NCBI RefSeq assembly: GCF_947494555.1
Contig: NZ_CANLVF010000007.1
Coordinates: 124,001-188,000 of the forward strand
Source: an uncultured Roseibium sp.
GTDB taxonomy: Bacteria; Pseudomonadota; Alphaproteobacteria; Rhizobiales; Stappiaceae
DNA length: 64,000 nt
Direction of reading: 5' to 3'
Positions within the stretch are counted from its first letter, which is position 1, and every line of letters begins with the position of its first letter. Below, one piece after another: positions 1 to 8,588 of this stretch. Made by a program: the position numbers and the translations under genes. Below the pieces are notes generated by a model. It was not told where the DNA came from. It searched no databases and worked only from the letters and a program-made list of their open reading frames with translations.

Positions 1-41
1 GGCACTGAAAATCCAGCACGCAGACGCGAGCTGGGCATCGG

Positions 42-872
42 TCAGTCGGACCGGCCCCAAAATGGCGGCAGCACGGGTTCCAGGCGCCCCCCGATGCGAA
101 CCGGAGCGATCCGCTCCGCAAGTCCTGTGCGATCGTCCGTTTCAATGGCTACACCACAAATCGTGGCAACGCCCGATGCCGGCGTGAACCTGGAACCTGG
201 AACCTTCCGCTGGAAGCGGTTCACCGGTTCTTCCTTTTCCATCCCAAGCACGCTGTCGTAGGACCCGCACATGCCGGCATCCGACATATAGGCCGTCCCC
301 TGCTCCAGGATCTGGTGGTCTGCGGTCGGCACATGCGTGTGGGTCCCGACGACGAGACTGACACGCCCGTCGAGAAAGTGCCCGATCGCCTGTTTTTCGC
401 TGGTTGCCTCAGCATGCATATCAACGATGATTGCGTCGGCGACCTGGCCGAGCGGGCAATCGTTGACGACCTTGTCGATCGAGGAAAACGGATCATCCAT
501 GGCATCCATGAACACCCGGCCCATGATATTTGCGACCATCACCTGAGCGCCGTTGCGCGCTGTATAGAGATGGGCTCCACGGCCCGGTGTTCCAGCCGGA
601 TAGTTCAAGGGGCGCAACAACCTGTCCTGCCGTTCGATATAGACAAGAGTGTCTCGCTGGTCCCAGACATGGTTGCCCGTCGTGACTACATCCGCGCCGG
701 CATCAAGAACGTCCTGCAGAATCGCCTCGGTGATACCGAATCCGGAAGCAGCGTTTTCACCGTTGACGATCACGAAATCGAGCTGATTGTCTTCCACCAG
801 GCCCGGCAGACTTTCAATTACAGCCGAGCGTCCCGACCGACCGACCAGATCGCCAAGAAACAAAATACGCAT
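42..872 (-). CDS. YmdB-family metallophosphoesterase (TIGR00282)
   Basis: Predicted cytosolic dinuclear-metal phosphoesterase of 276 residues, the usual size for the YmdB family, whose studied Bacillus member hydrolyses 2',3'-cyclic nucleotides. The expected metal ligands are all visible: D8 in LFLGDLVG, the NGEN block at residues 37-40, the GNH block at 66-68, H153 in DMHAEAT, and the GTHTH block near 176-180. The ATG at 872 begins directly with the conserved MRILFLGD. The stop lies 14 bases after the end of the next gene upstream, the cyclo-ligase, on the same strand, so the two are probably co-transcribed. The cellular role in alphaproteobacteria is not established; family assignment is firm, substrate is not. 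Confidence 0.9.
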   Translation of the reverse strand: MRILFLGDLVGRSGRSAVIESLPGLVEDNQLDFVIVNGENAASGFGITEAILQDVLDAGADVVTTGNHVWDQRDTLVYIERQDRLLRPLNYPAGTPGRGAHLYTARNGAQVMVANIMGRVFMDAMDDPFSSIDKVVNDCPLGQVADAIIVDMHAEATSEKQAIGHFLDGRVSLVVGTHTHVPTADHQILEQGTAYMSDAGMCGSYDSVLGMEKEEPVNRFQRKVPGSRFTPASGVATICGVAIETDDRTGLAERIAPVRIGGRLEPVLPPFWGRSD

Positions 873-886
873 ATACCCTCGCCAAA

Positions 887-1465
887 TCAGCCAAACGACC
901 GGTAGCCGTGTTCGGTCAGAATTCCATCCAAAGGCTTGTCATGCGCTTCTGTCGGCACGCGGTCAACCTCCTGAATGGAAAACGCAACTCCAATGCGCAG
1001 GACCGGGCCCGAATTCTCAAGCAATGCGATCGTATTGTCGTAATAAGCTCTGCCGTAGCCAATGCGATTGCCCGAATTGTCAAAGCCCGCCAGCGGCATC
1101 AGCAATACATCCGGGCGCAACTCTTCTGCCTCCGGGCCGGGTTCCAGGCAGCCAAAGCCTGCGGGCACAAGTTCCGTATCCCTCTGAAGGTGCCTGAATA
1201 TCAGGCTCGGGCCTACCATCACCGGCAGACCGAGGCGGTGACCGCGCTGGCGCAGCCTGTCCAGAAGCGGCCTCGGATCGATTTCATCCCGAATTGGCCA
1301 AAAACCGGCAACGATTGCGCCGGAGGGCAAGGGCAATGCGTCATGGTGATCGACGATCTGGAGGCTTTTCTCAATCCGCTCGACTTCGTCGAGTTCCTTC
1401 CTGCGGGACAGGGCCTGTTTGCGCAGCCGGTCCTTTTCAGCGGCCGGGTCCGAAACTTCAGTCAT
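887..1465 (-). CDS. 5-formyltetrahydrofolate cyclo-ligase
   Basis: Converts 5-formyl-THF to 5,10-methenyl-THF using ATP, returning a storage folate to the one-carbon pool. The 192-residue length is normal. Visible family signatures are the basic N-terminal helix with SRRKELDEVER, the FWPIRDEIDPRPLL segment, and the C-terminal nucleotide/folate motif RIGYGRAYYD, where an alanine replaces the last glycine of the usual GYGGGYYD. It lies directly downstream of a 6S RNA, the same order as ygfA in many proteobacteria, and upstream of the YmdB-like gene with only 14 bases between them. Confidence 0.92.
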   Translation of the reverse strand: MTEVSDPAAEKDRLRKQALSRRKELDEVERIEKSLQIVDHHDALPLPSGAIVAGFWPIRDEIDPRPLLDRLRQRGHRLGLPVMVGPSLIFRHLQRDTELVPAGFGCLEPGPEAEELRPDVLLMPLAGFDNSGNRIGYGRAYYDNTIALLENSGPVLRIGVAFSIQEVDRVPTEAHDKPLDGILTEHGYRSFG

Positions 1466-1544
1466 GGGTTTCCAGCATTTTCGACACCGAGCCGCATTCG
1501 CTCAAAATAATGCAAAAGCGCAGCCGTCCGACCGTTGGAGTTGC

Positions 1545-1700
1545 AATCCCGGGAAACCTACAATGTAGGTGGGCGCCGTGTGCAGCGGACCACGGCCCAG
1601 AGCAGGGACAGCTCCCGAAGGAATGCGTAAGGCCCCGGGGATATTATCCTGACGTATCGGGCAGCCGCAGCTACCGCATATAGACCCGGCAAAGAGCAAT
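1545..1700 (-). ncRNA. ssrS: 6S RNA (approximate ends)
   Basis: Regulatory RNA that binds sigma-70 RNA polymerase by imitating an open promoter. The call rests on synteny (zapA - RNA - cyclo-ligase is the conserved proteobacterial arrangement) and on structure: read on the minus strand, a 5' segment containing CCGGGTCTATATG can pair with a 3' segment ATTGTAGGTTTCCCGG to close a long irregular helix, and GC-rich paired blocks flank a central region. No convincing protein is encoded here. The ends are estimates within about 20 bases. Confidence 0.65.
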
Positions 1701-1764
1701 TACCAGAGCGACTGGGGAAACATCACAAACGACTTCCCGCGGATGCCATTGTTCGATTGAACGA

Positions 1765-2145
1765 TCAGGGTGTTTCTGGGGGCCGCAAGCTTCTCGTCAG
1801 ACTGTCGGCAAGGCTTTCTATGCGCGCAGCGGCCGTCGTGACCGCGCGAGAAAGTTCTTCCTCGTTCTGGCTCATATTGTCGAGCGCTGCGACTTGCCGC
1901 TTTTGGGCGTCTTCCAGCTCACCTTCCAGCTGTTTGACCTTACGCTCCAGTTCTGAAAGCTGATCGGTGGCCATGATGCCCGCCATCACGGTGAGGCGCT
2001 GGTCGCCGATCTCACCGAACGCGCCTTTGAGCTCCGAAATCCAGCCATCAAAACGTGCGGCCAGACCCATCAAACGGTCTTCTTCACCGTCGTCGCACGC
2101 CATGCGGAAGGATTTGCCGTTGATCGTGACCGTTATCTGCGTCAT
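1765..2145 (-). CDS. zapA: Cell division protein ZapA
   Basis: FtsZ-ring-associated protein that cross-links FtsZ protofilaments at midcell. The 126 residues show the family layout: an N-terminal globular part starting MTQITVTINGKSF with the CDDGEEDRLMGLAARFD segment, then a long C-terminal coiled coil rich in Glu, Leu and Lys (about residues 60-115). It lies 21 bases downstream of a DUF4164 gene on the same strand, and the 6S RNA follows. This pairing is typical of Hyphomicrobiales. Confidence 0.93.
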   Translation of the reverse strand: MTQITVTINGKSFRMACDDGEEDRLMGLAARFDGWISELKGAFGEIGDQRLTVMAGIMATDQLSELERKVKQLEGELEDAQKRQVAALDNMSQNEEELSRAVTTAAARIESLADSLTRSLRPPETP

Positions 2146-2166
2146 CTGCTGTCAGTCCTCCGGCAC

Positions 2167-2463
2167 CTAGCCCCCGTGTGCGTCGAGCACGCTGCGGATC
2201 GTTTCCATCGCTGAAACAAGCCTTCTGGAAACGTCTTTGTTCGCCTCTTCCAAGCGCGATGCGCGCGCTTCGCTTTCGTCAAGCGAGGCTGCCAGCTGAG
2301 ACCTGTCCTCCCCAAGTCTCTGCAGATCGTCTTGAAGAGAATTCAAGGACCTGTCCGCATCCATGCGTCGCTGGACCGCCGTTTCCAGTTGTCCGACAGC
2401 CGCATCCAGTCTCTTGACCGCGTCGGCAAGGCTGGTTTTTTCAATGCAGTCGATTTCCGCCAT
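2167..2463 (-). CDS. DUF4164 coiled-coil protein
   Basis: A 98-residue protein that is almost entirely predicted coiled coil, with heptad-like leucines in ASLDESEARASRLEEANK and an acidic, Ser-rich N-terminus. Its location directly upstream of zapA, and its composition, match the DUF4164 family found next to zapA in Hyphomicrobiales. It has no catalytic motif, signal peptide or membrane segment. A role with ZapA in division is inferred from neighbourhood only. Confidence 0.8.
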   Translation of the reverse strand: MAEIDCIEKTSLADAVKRLDAAVGQLETAVQRRMDADRSLNSLQDDLQRLGEDRSQLAASLDESEARASRLEEANKDVSRRLVSAMETIRSVLDAHGG

Positions 2464-2881
2464 TATTTTAAGTCGTCCTGATCTTTATGCGGCGGCCCGC
2501 CCAAGCTTCGCTAACCCTGAAAGTTCAGATTTGACGCCTTCGCTTAAACAAATCACACGTAACTTGTCAGCCGCGCTGCCCGGCGCGTTCAATCACGCAT
2601 AATTCGGCGAAAAAGCAAATCTTTGTCAGCACAAGAAGATTAGGCAACGCATCTTGCCGCCGTCAATGGCGCCATTGGCAGAATCCTCAACTCTATAACC
2701 TGCGACATAGGAATTTTGTTCCTCCTCGCCCGGTCCGCAGCTTTATTGACTCGGTGCGCGTTCCTGATATTTGTCTGGCGCCTGAACGGAACCGGCGTCA
2801 GTCGGGCTCTGAAAATGCACCTCACAATCACTTTGCCGGAGCGTTCGTTCCGGCAATGTCGGCTTCAAAGCAAGCAACGGG
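2464..2881. other. Intergenic region between DUF4164 and tkt
   Basis: A 418-base divergent region that must hold the promoters for the zapA group (minus) and tkt (plus). I see no supportable gene. A TTGACT at 2746-2751 followed by an AT-rich GATATTT about 14-16 bases later is a weak promoter candidate for tkt. Confidence 0.5.
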
Positions 2882-4876
2882 ATGACAATGACCGATCTTG
2901 AAAAACACCAGCGCATGGCAAACGCGATCCGCTTTCTTGCAATCGACGCGGTGGAAAAGGCGAAATCCGGTCACCCCGGATTGCCCATGGGCGCAGCCGA
3001 TATTGCAACGGTCCTTTTCACAGAGTTTTTGAAATTCGACCCGACCGCCCCGAATTGGGCGGATCGCGACCGGTTCGTTCTTTCGGCCGGCCACGGATCC
3101 ATGCTGCTCTACAGCCTTCTGTATCTCCTCGGCTATGAAGACTTTTCACTGGACGAGCTGAAGAACTTCCGCCAGCTCGGATCCCGCACGGCCGGACATC
3201 CTGAGTTCGGCCACGGCGAAGGCATTGAAACAACCACCGGACCGCTCGGCCAGGGTTTCGGCAACGCTGTCGGCATGGCAATCGCCGAGCGTCTTCAGGC
3301 GGACCGCTTCGGCGAAAAGCTTGTCGACCACTACACATATGTGCTTGCCGGAGACGGTTGCCTCATGGAGGGCATCAGTCAGGAAGCCCTGACGCTTGCC
3401 GGACATCTGAAACTGAACAAGCTGATCGTGTTCTGGGACGATAACGGCATTTCCATCGACGGCAAGGTCGATCTCACGGACAGCACGAACCAGCAGGAAC
3501 GTTTTGCGGCATCCGGCTGGAACACGATCGATATCGATGGCCACGATCCGGAGGCGATTGCCGACGCGATCCGCCAGGCACAGGCGAGCGACAGCCCCAC
3601 CCTGATCGCCGCCAAGACCACCATCGGCTTCGGTGCACCCAACAAGGCCGGCACCGCCAAGGCTCACGGCGCACCTCTCGGAGCGGAGGAAATCGCAGGA
3701 ACCCGCGAAGCACTGAACTGGCCGCATGAGCCTTTCGAAGTCCCGAGCGACATCCTCGATGCATGGCGCATTGCAGGTCTCAGATCAGCCCATGCCCACA
3801 AGGACTGGCAGAAGCGGTTCGCCGAAGCAGATACGGAAACGCGCGCCGATTTCGAGCGCCGCACGCGCGGCGACCTGCCTGCCGGCTTCCCGCAGGCTGT
3901 TCTGGACTACAAGAAGAAACTGGCTGAAGATCAGCCGACCATGGCAACCCGCAAGGCGTCCGAAGCCGTACTGGGTGTTATCAACGAAGTCGTGCCGGAG
4001 ACAATCGGCGGTTCGGCGGACCTGACCGGATCAAACAACACCAAGACCGCGCAGACCGTACCCGTGACCGCAGAAGATTTCTCGGGTCGCTATATTCACT
4101 ACGGCATTCGCGAACACGGCATGGCGGCAGCCATGAACGGGATGGCGCTTCACGGCGGGGTTATTCCCTATTCCGGCGGTTTCCTGATCTTCTCCGACTA
4201 TTGCCGCCCGTCGATCCGCTTGGCCGCATTGATGAAACAGCGTGTCATTCACGTGATGACGCACGATTCCATTGGTCTTGGCGAAGACGGACCGACGCAC
4301 CAGCCGGTCGAGCATTTCGCGGCTCTGCGCGCCATTCCCCAGCTCACCTTCTTCCGGCCCGCAGACATCACGGAAACGCTGGAATGCTGGCAGCTCTCCC
4401 TGGAAAACCAGGGCGGTCCGTCGATCCTGGCCCTGACACGTCAGAACCTTCCGTCCGTGCGCAAGACCTTTGAGGAAAAGAACCTTTGCGCAAAGGGTGC
4501 CTACGTCCTCATTGACAGCGAAGACGATGCGGCCGTCACCATTTTCGCCTCGGGTTCGGAAGTGGAAATTGCCGTTGACGCTCACAAGGAACTGACCGGG
4601 GAAGGGATAGAGGTTCGGGTTGTTTCCGTTCCATCTTTCGAGCTGTTCGAAGCCCAGTCGGACGACTACAAGGCCGCTGTCATCGGCACAGCCGGTGTCA
4701 AGATCGCTATCGAGGCCGGTATCCGCATGGGCTGGGACCGCTTCATTGGTAATGACGGCCTGTTCGTCGGCATGACGGGTTTTGGCGCAAGCGGCCCTTA
4801 CAAGGAACTTTATGAGCATTTCGGCATCACGAAGGATGCAGTTGTCGCTGCCGTGAAGGAAAAGCTCGAAGCTTAA
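2882..4876 (+). CDS. tkt: Transketolase
   Basis: Thiamine-diphosphate enzyme that moves two-carbon ketol units between sugar phosphates in the pentose phosphate (and, where present, Calvin) pathway. At 664 residues it is full length. Visible landmarks are KSGHPGLPMGAADIA near residue 30, the ThDP/metal motif beginning AGDGCLMEG with the downstream WDDN asparagine, and YGIREHGMAAAMNG with the catalytic glutamate of the pyrimidine-binding domain. ATG codons at residues 1 and 3 are both possible starts. It begins a same-strand series tkt-gap-pgk-fba, each gene with its own leader. Confidence 0.96.
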   Translation: MTMTDLEKHQRMANAIRFLAIDAVEKAKSGHPGLPMGAADIATVLFTEFLKFDPTAPNWADRDRFVLSAGHGSMLLYSLLYLLGYEDFSLDELKNFRQLGSRTAGHPEFGHGEGIETTTGPLGQGFGNAVGMAIAERLQADRFGEKLVDHYTYVLAGDGCLMEGISQEALTLAGHLKLNKLIVFWDDNGISIDGKVDLTDSTNQQERFAASGWNTIDIDGHDPEAIADAIRQAQASDSPTLIAAKTTIGFGAPNKAGTAKAHGAPLGAEEIAGTREALNWPHEPFEVPSDILDAWRIAGLRSAHAHKDWQKRFAEADTETRADFERRTRGDLPAGFPQAVLDYKKKLAEDQPTMATRKASEAVLGVINEVVPETIGGSADLTGSNNTKTAQTVPVTAEDFSGRYIHYGIREHGMAAAMNGMALHGGVIPYSGGFLIFSDYCRPSIRLAALMKQRVIHVMTHDSIGLGEDGPTHQPVEHFAALRAIPQLTFFRPADITETLECWQLSLENQGGPSILALTRQNLPSVRKTFEEKNLCAKGAYVLIDSEDDAAVTIFASGSEVEIAVDAHKELTGEGIEVRVVSVPSFELFEAQSDDYKAAVIGTAGVKIAIEAGIRMGWDRFIGNDGLFVGMTGFGASGPYKELYEHFGITKDAVVAAVKEKLEA

Positions 4877-4924
4877 GTCAGATCAATTCCCGGCGGCGCT
4901 TTCCTCCTTAAGCTGCCGGGCCCT

Positions 4925-4965
4925 GAGCACAGCTGTGCTCTCAATCGTTGCCACCAAAAGGTGGC
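4925..4965. promoter_or_regulatory. Palindrome and hairpin in the gap leader
   Basis: Between tkt and gap there is a perfect 16-base palindrome GAGCACAGCTGTGCTC (4925-4940), followed by a GCCACC-AAAA-GGTGGC hairpin (4950-4965). Neither has a T-run, so neither is a normal terminator. They could be an operator or a leader structure controlling gap; the regulator is unknown. Confidence 0.4.
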
Positions 4966-5018
4966 GCACCAATCGGCGCCGGATCCACACACGGCGCTCA
5001 AGATTGCGGGAGTGGAAA

Positions 5019-6029
5019 ATGGTAACCAAGGTAGCAATCAACGGCTTCGGCCGTATCGGCCGCAATGTTCTGCGTGCAATTGTCGAGAGCGGCCGCACCG
5101 ACATTGAAGTCGTTGCGATCAACGATCTCGGACCGGTTGAAACAAATGCGCATCTTTTGCGCTACGATTCGGTTCATGGCCGGTTCCCTGCGGAGGTTGT
5201 CGTCGAGGGTGAGACCATCACCGTCGGTGGTGGCAAGCCGATCAAGGTGACCGCGATCCGCGACCCGAAGGATTTGCCCTGGGGTGAGCTTGGCGTTGAA
5301 GTCGCCATGGAATGCACCGGCATCTTCACCGCCAAGGAAAAGGCATCGATGCATCTGGAAGCCGGCGCGAAACGCGTTCTGGTTTCAGCGCCTGCTGCCG
5401 GCGCGGACAAGACCATCGTCTTTGGCGTCAATGACAGTGCGCTGACCGCCGACGATCTCGTCGTGTCCAACGCATCCTGCACCACCAACTGCCTGTCGCC
5501 GGTCGCCTACGTGCTGAATGAAGCCATCGGTATCGAAAAAGGCTTCATGACGACGATCCACTCCTACACTGGCGACCAGCCGACGCTGGACACCATGCAC
5601 AAGGATCTTTACCGCGCGCGTGCAGCGGCCATGTCCATGATCCCGACCTCCACCGGCGCTGCCAAGGCCGTCGGCCTGGTTCTGCCGGAGCTGAATGGCA
5701 AGCTCGACGGTGTCGCGATCCGCGTCCCGACGCCGAACGTCTCTGTTGTCGACTTCAACTTCATCGCCAAGCGCGAAACAACCGTTGAGGAAATCAACAG
5801 CGCGATCCGCGAAGCTGCCGACGGCAAGCTGAAGGGTGTTCTGGGCTACACAGACGACAAGCTGGTTTCCATGGACTTCAACCATGACAGCCATTCTTCC
5901 GTCTTCCACATGGACCAGACCAAGGTGCTGGATGGCACCTTCGTCCGCATCCTGTCCTGGTATGACAACGAGTGGGGCTTCTCCTGCCGCATGTCCGACA
6001 CGGCAATCGCCATGGCGAAGCTGATCTGA
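5019..6029 (+). CDS. gap: Glyceraldehyde-3-phosphate dehydrogenase (type I)
   Basis: Phosphorylating GAPDH of glycolysis/gluconeogenesis, 336 residues from the chosen start. The ATG at 5019 follows GGGAG by six bases and opens with MVTKVAINGFGRIGRN, the NAD-binding Rossmann start; an in-frame ATG at 4935 would add 28 basic residues with no family match. The catalytic cysteine lies in SNASCTTNCLSP. The ND pair in VVAINDLG favours NAD rather than NADP. A strong terminator follows directly. Confidence 0.96.
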   Translation: MVTKVAINGFGRIGRNVLRAIVESGRTDIEVVAINDLGPVETNAHLLRYDSVHGRFPAEVVVEGETITVGGGKPIKVTAIRDPKDLPWGELGVEVAMECTGIFTAKEKASMHLEAGAKRVLVSAPAAGADKTIVFGVNDSALTADDLVVSNASCTTNCLSPVAYVLNEAIGIEKGFMTTIHSYTGDQPTLDTMHKDLYRARAAAMSMIPTSTGAAKAVGLVLPELNGKLDGVAIRVPTPNVSVVDFNFIAKRETTVEEINSAIREAADGKLKGVLGYTDDKLVSMDFNHDSHSSVFHMDQTKVLDGTFVRILSWYDNEWGFSCRMSDTAIAMAKLI

Positions 6030-6053
6030 TATTGCAATCAGAAACTTAATAAC

Positions 6054-6082
6054 AAGAGCCGGTCGATGTACCGGCTCTTTTT
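6054..6082 (+). terminator. Rho-independent terminator after gap
   Basis: Ten-base perfect stem AAGAGCCGGT / ACCGGCTCTT with a short loop, followed by a run of T to 6082. It lies 25 bases after the gap stop codon. Confidence 0.9.
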
Positions 6083-6192
6083 GTTTGATTTGCTCTCAGC
6101 CACAGCAATGCACCTCAGACATGAGCCGCCAAGTTTTTACAATTTCTACATGCATTGGTAGAAATTATACAAAATGAAATGGAGGACGTGAT

Positions 6193-6366
6193 TTGGAATC
6201 GATCCTGATAGCTGTAGCGTTTCTTTTGGTGATTGGCGTTGGATACTACTTTATCGATCGTTCGAGGGACCCTGACCGCCCAAAAAGCCACCGCCAGTGG
6301 CACCCGGAGGTGGACCGGGCCAAAGCAGAGACCATGAAGAACTTGGAAACACCACCCGGAAAATAG
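6193..6366 (+). CDS. Small single-pass membrane protein, TTG start
   Basis: A 57-residue reading frame that starts at TTG 6193, seven bases after a strong GGAGG (6181-6185). The protein begins MESILIAVAFLLVIGVGYYF, a clean N-terminal membrane helix, followed by a charged tail containing DRSRDPDRPK and ending at TAG 6366. A hydrophobic helix at the exact N-terminus together with the ribosome site makes chance unlikely. No family is recognised. It sits alone between the gap terminator and pgk. Function unknown. Confidence 0.6.
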   Translation: MESILIAVAFLLVIGVGYYFIDRSRDPDRPKSHRQWHPEVDRAKAETMKNLETPPGK

Positions 6367-6771
6367 GGCTATCGAATTCCAAGTCCTCACGGGAGACCTG
6401 GGAGGAAGTAAGCCGACATATGCGCTTTCTTATCCCCTCCAGCACAACATTCTGCGTCAAAAGCGAATGCAGCACATCGCACCAATGATTGTCGAATTCC
6501 ATTGTCTGAGCTCGGCAGCACTTGGAAAACCTTCACCGAAAAATTGCTTACGCTTGGCAGCGCAGCAATCGCGCAGCCACAGTCACTGATCCCTTCCCAG
6601 GCTTAAGCACCAACGGGTGACCGGCTTAGGGCACAATCTGCCAAAATACTCTTGCCTTCCTTGTTGCAAGCAATGCGCTCCTTGCATTAAGTCCTGTCAA
6701 CGCCGCGGCCTGGTTTGCGCCGGGGCAGGCCCTTTCGACTGACGCTTTCCGCCCTGACAACAGGTGATCCC
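6367..6771. other. Intergenic region upstream of pgk
   Basis: About 405 bases with no supportable gene on either strand. Short open frames here have no ribosome site and no recognisable protein features. The pgk promoter is presumably inside it. Confidence 0.5.
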
Positions 6772-7965
6772 ATGGCATTCAAAACTCTCGACGACCTGTC
6801 CGACCTCACCGGCAAGCGCGCGCTTGTGCGTGTTGACCTGAACGTACCGATGGATGGCGGCAAGGTCACCGACACAACGCGCATCGAACGTGTGCTGCCG
6901 ACGATCCGCGAACTCTCTGAAAAAGGCGCCAAGGTTGTTCTGTTGGCCCATTTCGGACGACCCAAGGGAGAGCGTGTCGCCGAGATGTCTCTCGCGCCTG
7001 TTGCCCCGGCGGTCGCGGACCTTCTTGGAAAGCCTGTTGCCTTTGCGGACGACTGCATCGGTTCCGCGGCGGCCGATGCCATTGCCGCTCTGCCGGACGG
7101 CGGTGTGTTGCTTCTGGAAAATACCCGCTACCACAAGGGTGAAGAAAAGAACGATCCGGACTTTGCGAAAGCACTTGCGGAAAACGGAGACATTTACGTC
7201 AACGACGCGTTCTCAGCCGCGCACCGCGCGCACGGTTCCACCGAAGGCATCGCCAAGCTTCTGCCCGCCTATGCAGGCCGCACGATGCAAGCCGAACTGG
7301 AAGCGCTCAGCTCCGCCCTTGGCGAGCCTGTCCGCCCCGTTCTGGCGGTTGTCGGCGGCGCGAAAGTTTCCTCCAAGATCGACCTGCTGGAGAACCTTGT
7401 GTCCAAGGTCGACATGCTCGTCATTGGCGGCGGCATGGCCAATACCTTCCTGGCTGCAAAGGGCACTGATGTCGGCAAATCGCTGTGCGAACATGACCTG
7501 GCCGACACAGCCAGGAAAATCATGGTCGCGGCCGAAGCGGCCAACTGCGAAATCGTGCTGCCCGACGATGCCGTCGTCGCGAAAGAATTCAAGGCCGGGG
7601 CGGAAAACGAAACCGTCGCGCTCAATGCCATTCCCGCCGACGGCATGATCCTGGATGTGGGTGCGGCCTCCATCGAAACCGTCAGGTCGAAAATTGATGC
7701 GGCCAAAACCCTGGTCTGGAATGGCCCGCTGGGTGCTTTTGAGATCGAACCCTTCGACAAGGCAACGGTTGCGGCAGCCAGGCACGCAGCCGAAAACACG
7801 AAGGCGGGAAAACTCAATTCGGTCGCCGGAGGCGGCGACACCGTGGCCGCGCTGAACCACGCTGGTGCAGCCCAGAGTTTTTCCTATGTATCCACGGCAG
7901 GCGGCGCCTTTCTTGAGTGGCTCGAGGGCAAGGAGTTGCCCGGCGTGAAGGCGCTTCAGGCCTGA
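6772..7965 (+). CDS. pgk: Phosphoglycerate kinase
   Basis: Transfers phosphate between 1,3-bisphosphoglycerate and ADP. The start ATG at 6772 follows AGGTGAT and opens MAFKTLDDLSD; an upstream in-frame start would add 19 residues with no homology. The 397-residue product shows RALVRVDLNVPMD near residue 20, the substrate-binding LLENTRYHKGEEKND segment, and the nucleotide loop AGGGDTVAAL near the C-terminus. A VOC-family gene follows after 22 bases with a strong ribosome site. Confidence 0.96.
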   Translation: MAFKTLDDLSDLTGKRALVRVDLNVPMDGGKVTDTTRIERVLPTIRELSEKGAKVVLLAHFGRPKGERVAEMSLAPVAPAVADLLGKPVAFADDCIGSAAADAIAALPDGGVLLLENTRYHKGEEKNDPDFAKALAENGDIYVNDAFSAAHRAHGSTEGIAKLLPAYAGRTMQAELEALSSALGEPVRPVLAVVGGAKVSSKIDLLENLVSKVDMLVIGGGMANTFLAAKGTDVGKSLCEHDLADTARKIMVAAEAANCEIVLPDDAVVAKEFKAGAENETVALNAIPADGMILDVGAASIETVRSKIDAAKTLVWNGPLGAFEIEPFDKATVAAARHAAENTKAGKLNSVAGGGDTVAALNHAGAAQSFSYVSTAGGAFLEWLEGKELPGVKALQA

Positions 7966-7987
7966 TCCGATTTCAGAGGAGGTGAAG

Positions 7988-8356
7988 ATGCAGCGTTGTT
8001 TTACGAATATTCTGACCGAAGAAGTGGCCGTTACCGCCGCTTTTTACGAGAATCTTTTGGGAATGACGCCGAAATTTTCCTCCGACTGGTTCGTGAACCT
8101 GGCGGATCCCGAGGCGCCGGGTCTTGAACTCGGCATCCTCAGGCAATCGAGCGACATTGTTCCGGCCAGGGCCCAGCGGGCGCCGGCCGGCGTTATCCTG
8201 ACATTCGTCGTGGAAGACTGCGACGCCGTTCACGAGCGGGCTCTCGAACTCAACGCGGTTGTCGTTGAAGCGCCCCGGGAGATGCCATACGGCCAGAAAC
8301 GGATGATTCTTCGGGACCCTGCGGGAACCTTTCTCGATATCAGCTCGCTGATCTAA
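7988..8356 (+). CDS. VOC-superfamily (glyoxalase/bleomycin-resistance-like) protein
   Basis: A 122-residue single VOC domain. The ATG at 7988 lies five bases after AGAGGAGG and is preferred over the GTG at 7982, which would overlap that site. Two beta-alpha-beta units are visible: CFTNILTEEVAVTAAFYENL at the start and VEDCDAVHERALELN followed by MILRDPAGTFLDIS at the end. VOC proteins include lyases, dioxygenases and drug-binding proteins; the metal ligands cannot be assigned with confidence. It is between pgk and fba, so a methylglyoxal-related role is tempting but unsupported. Confidence 0.8.
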   Translation: MQRCFTNILTEEVAVTAAFYENLLGMTPKFSSDWFVNLADPEAPGLELGILRQSSDIVPARAQRAPAGVILTFVVEDCDAVHERALELNAVVVEAPREMPYGQKRMILRDPAGTFLDISSLI

Positions 8357-8588
8357 CAAGATTCCGCCTTCGCAGCGCCACACCCATGATTAATTTGATT
8401 ACCGAATTAATTGTGTGCGAAGATTTTCGATCAGGCGCTTCTATTTTAATTGATTTAAGCGGTCGCGTTGCTCTTTCCATAACCGAAAATCTTGTTAGAA
8501 CGGCCACAGTTTGACGCATCGGCCACACGGCAAGGTCATCTTTGTTCTGCTGTGGACGGAGCACGTATCCGGATCTGGGAGACAATTG
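8357..8588. promoter_or_regulatory. AT-rich leader of fba with inverted repeat
   Basis: This 232-base gap is clearly more AT-rich than its surroundings and holds an inverted repeat TTAATT (8390-8395) / AATTAA (8405-8410). It probably carries the fba promoter and possibly an operator. No gene is seen. Confidence 0.4.

Noticed and set aside
1502..1699. 65-codon minus-strand frame between zapA and the cyclo-ligase
   Set aside because: Cys/Gly/Pro-rich with no ribosome site; the region is better explained as 6S RNA.
4031..4819. 262-codon minus-strand frame opposite tkt
   Set aside because: Shadow of the transketolase gene; no ribosome site and no recognisable motifs.
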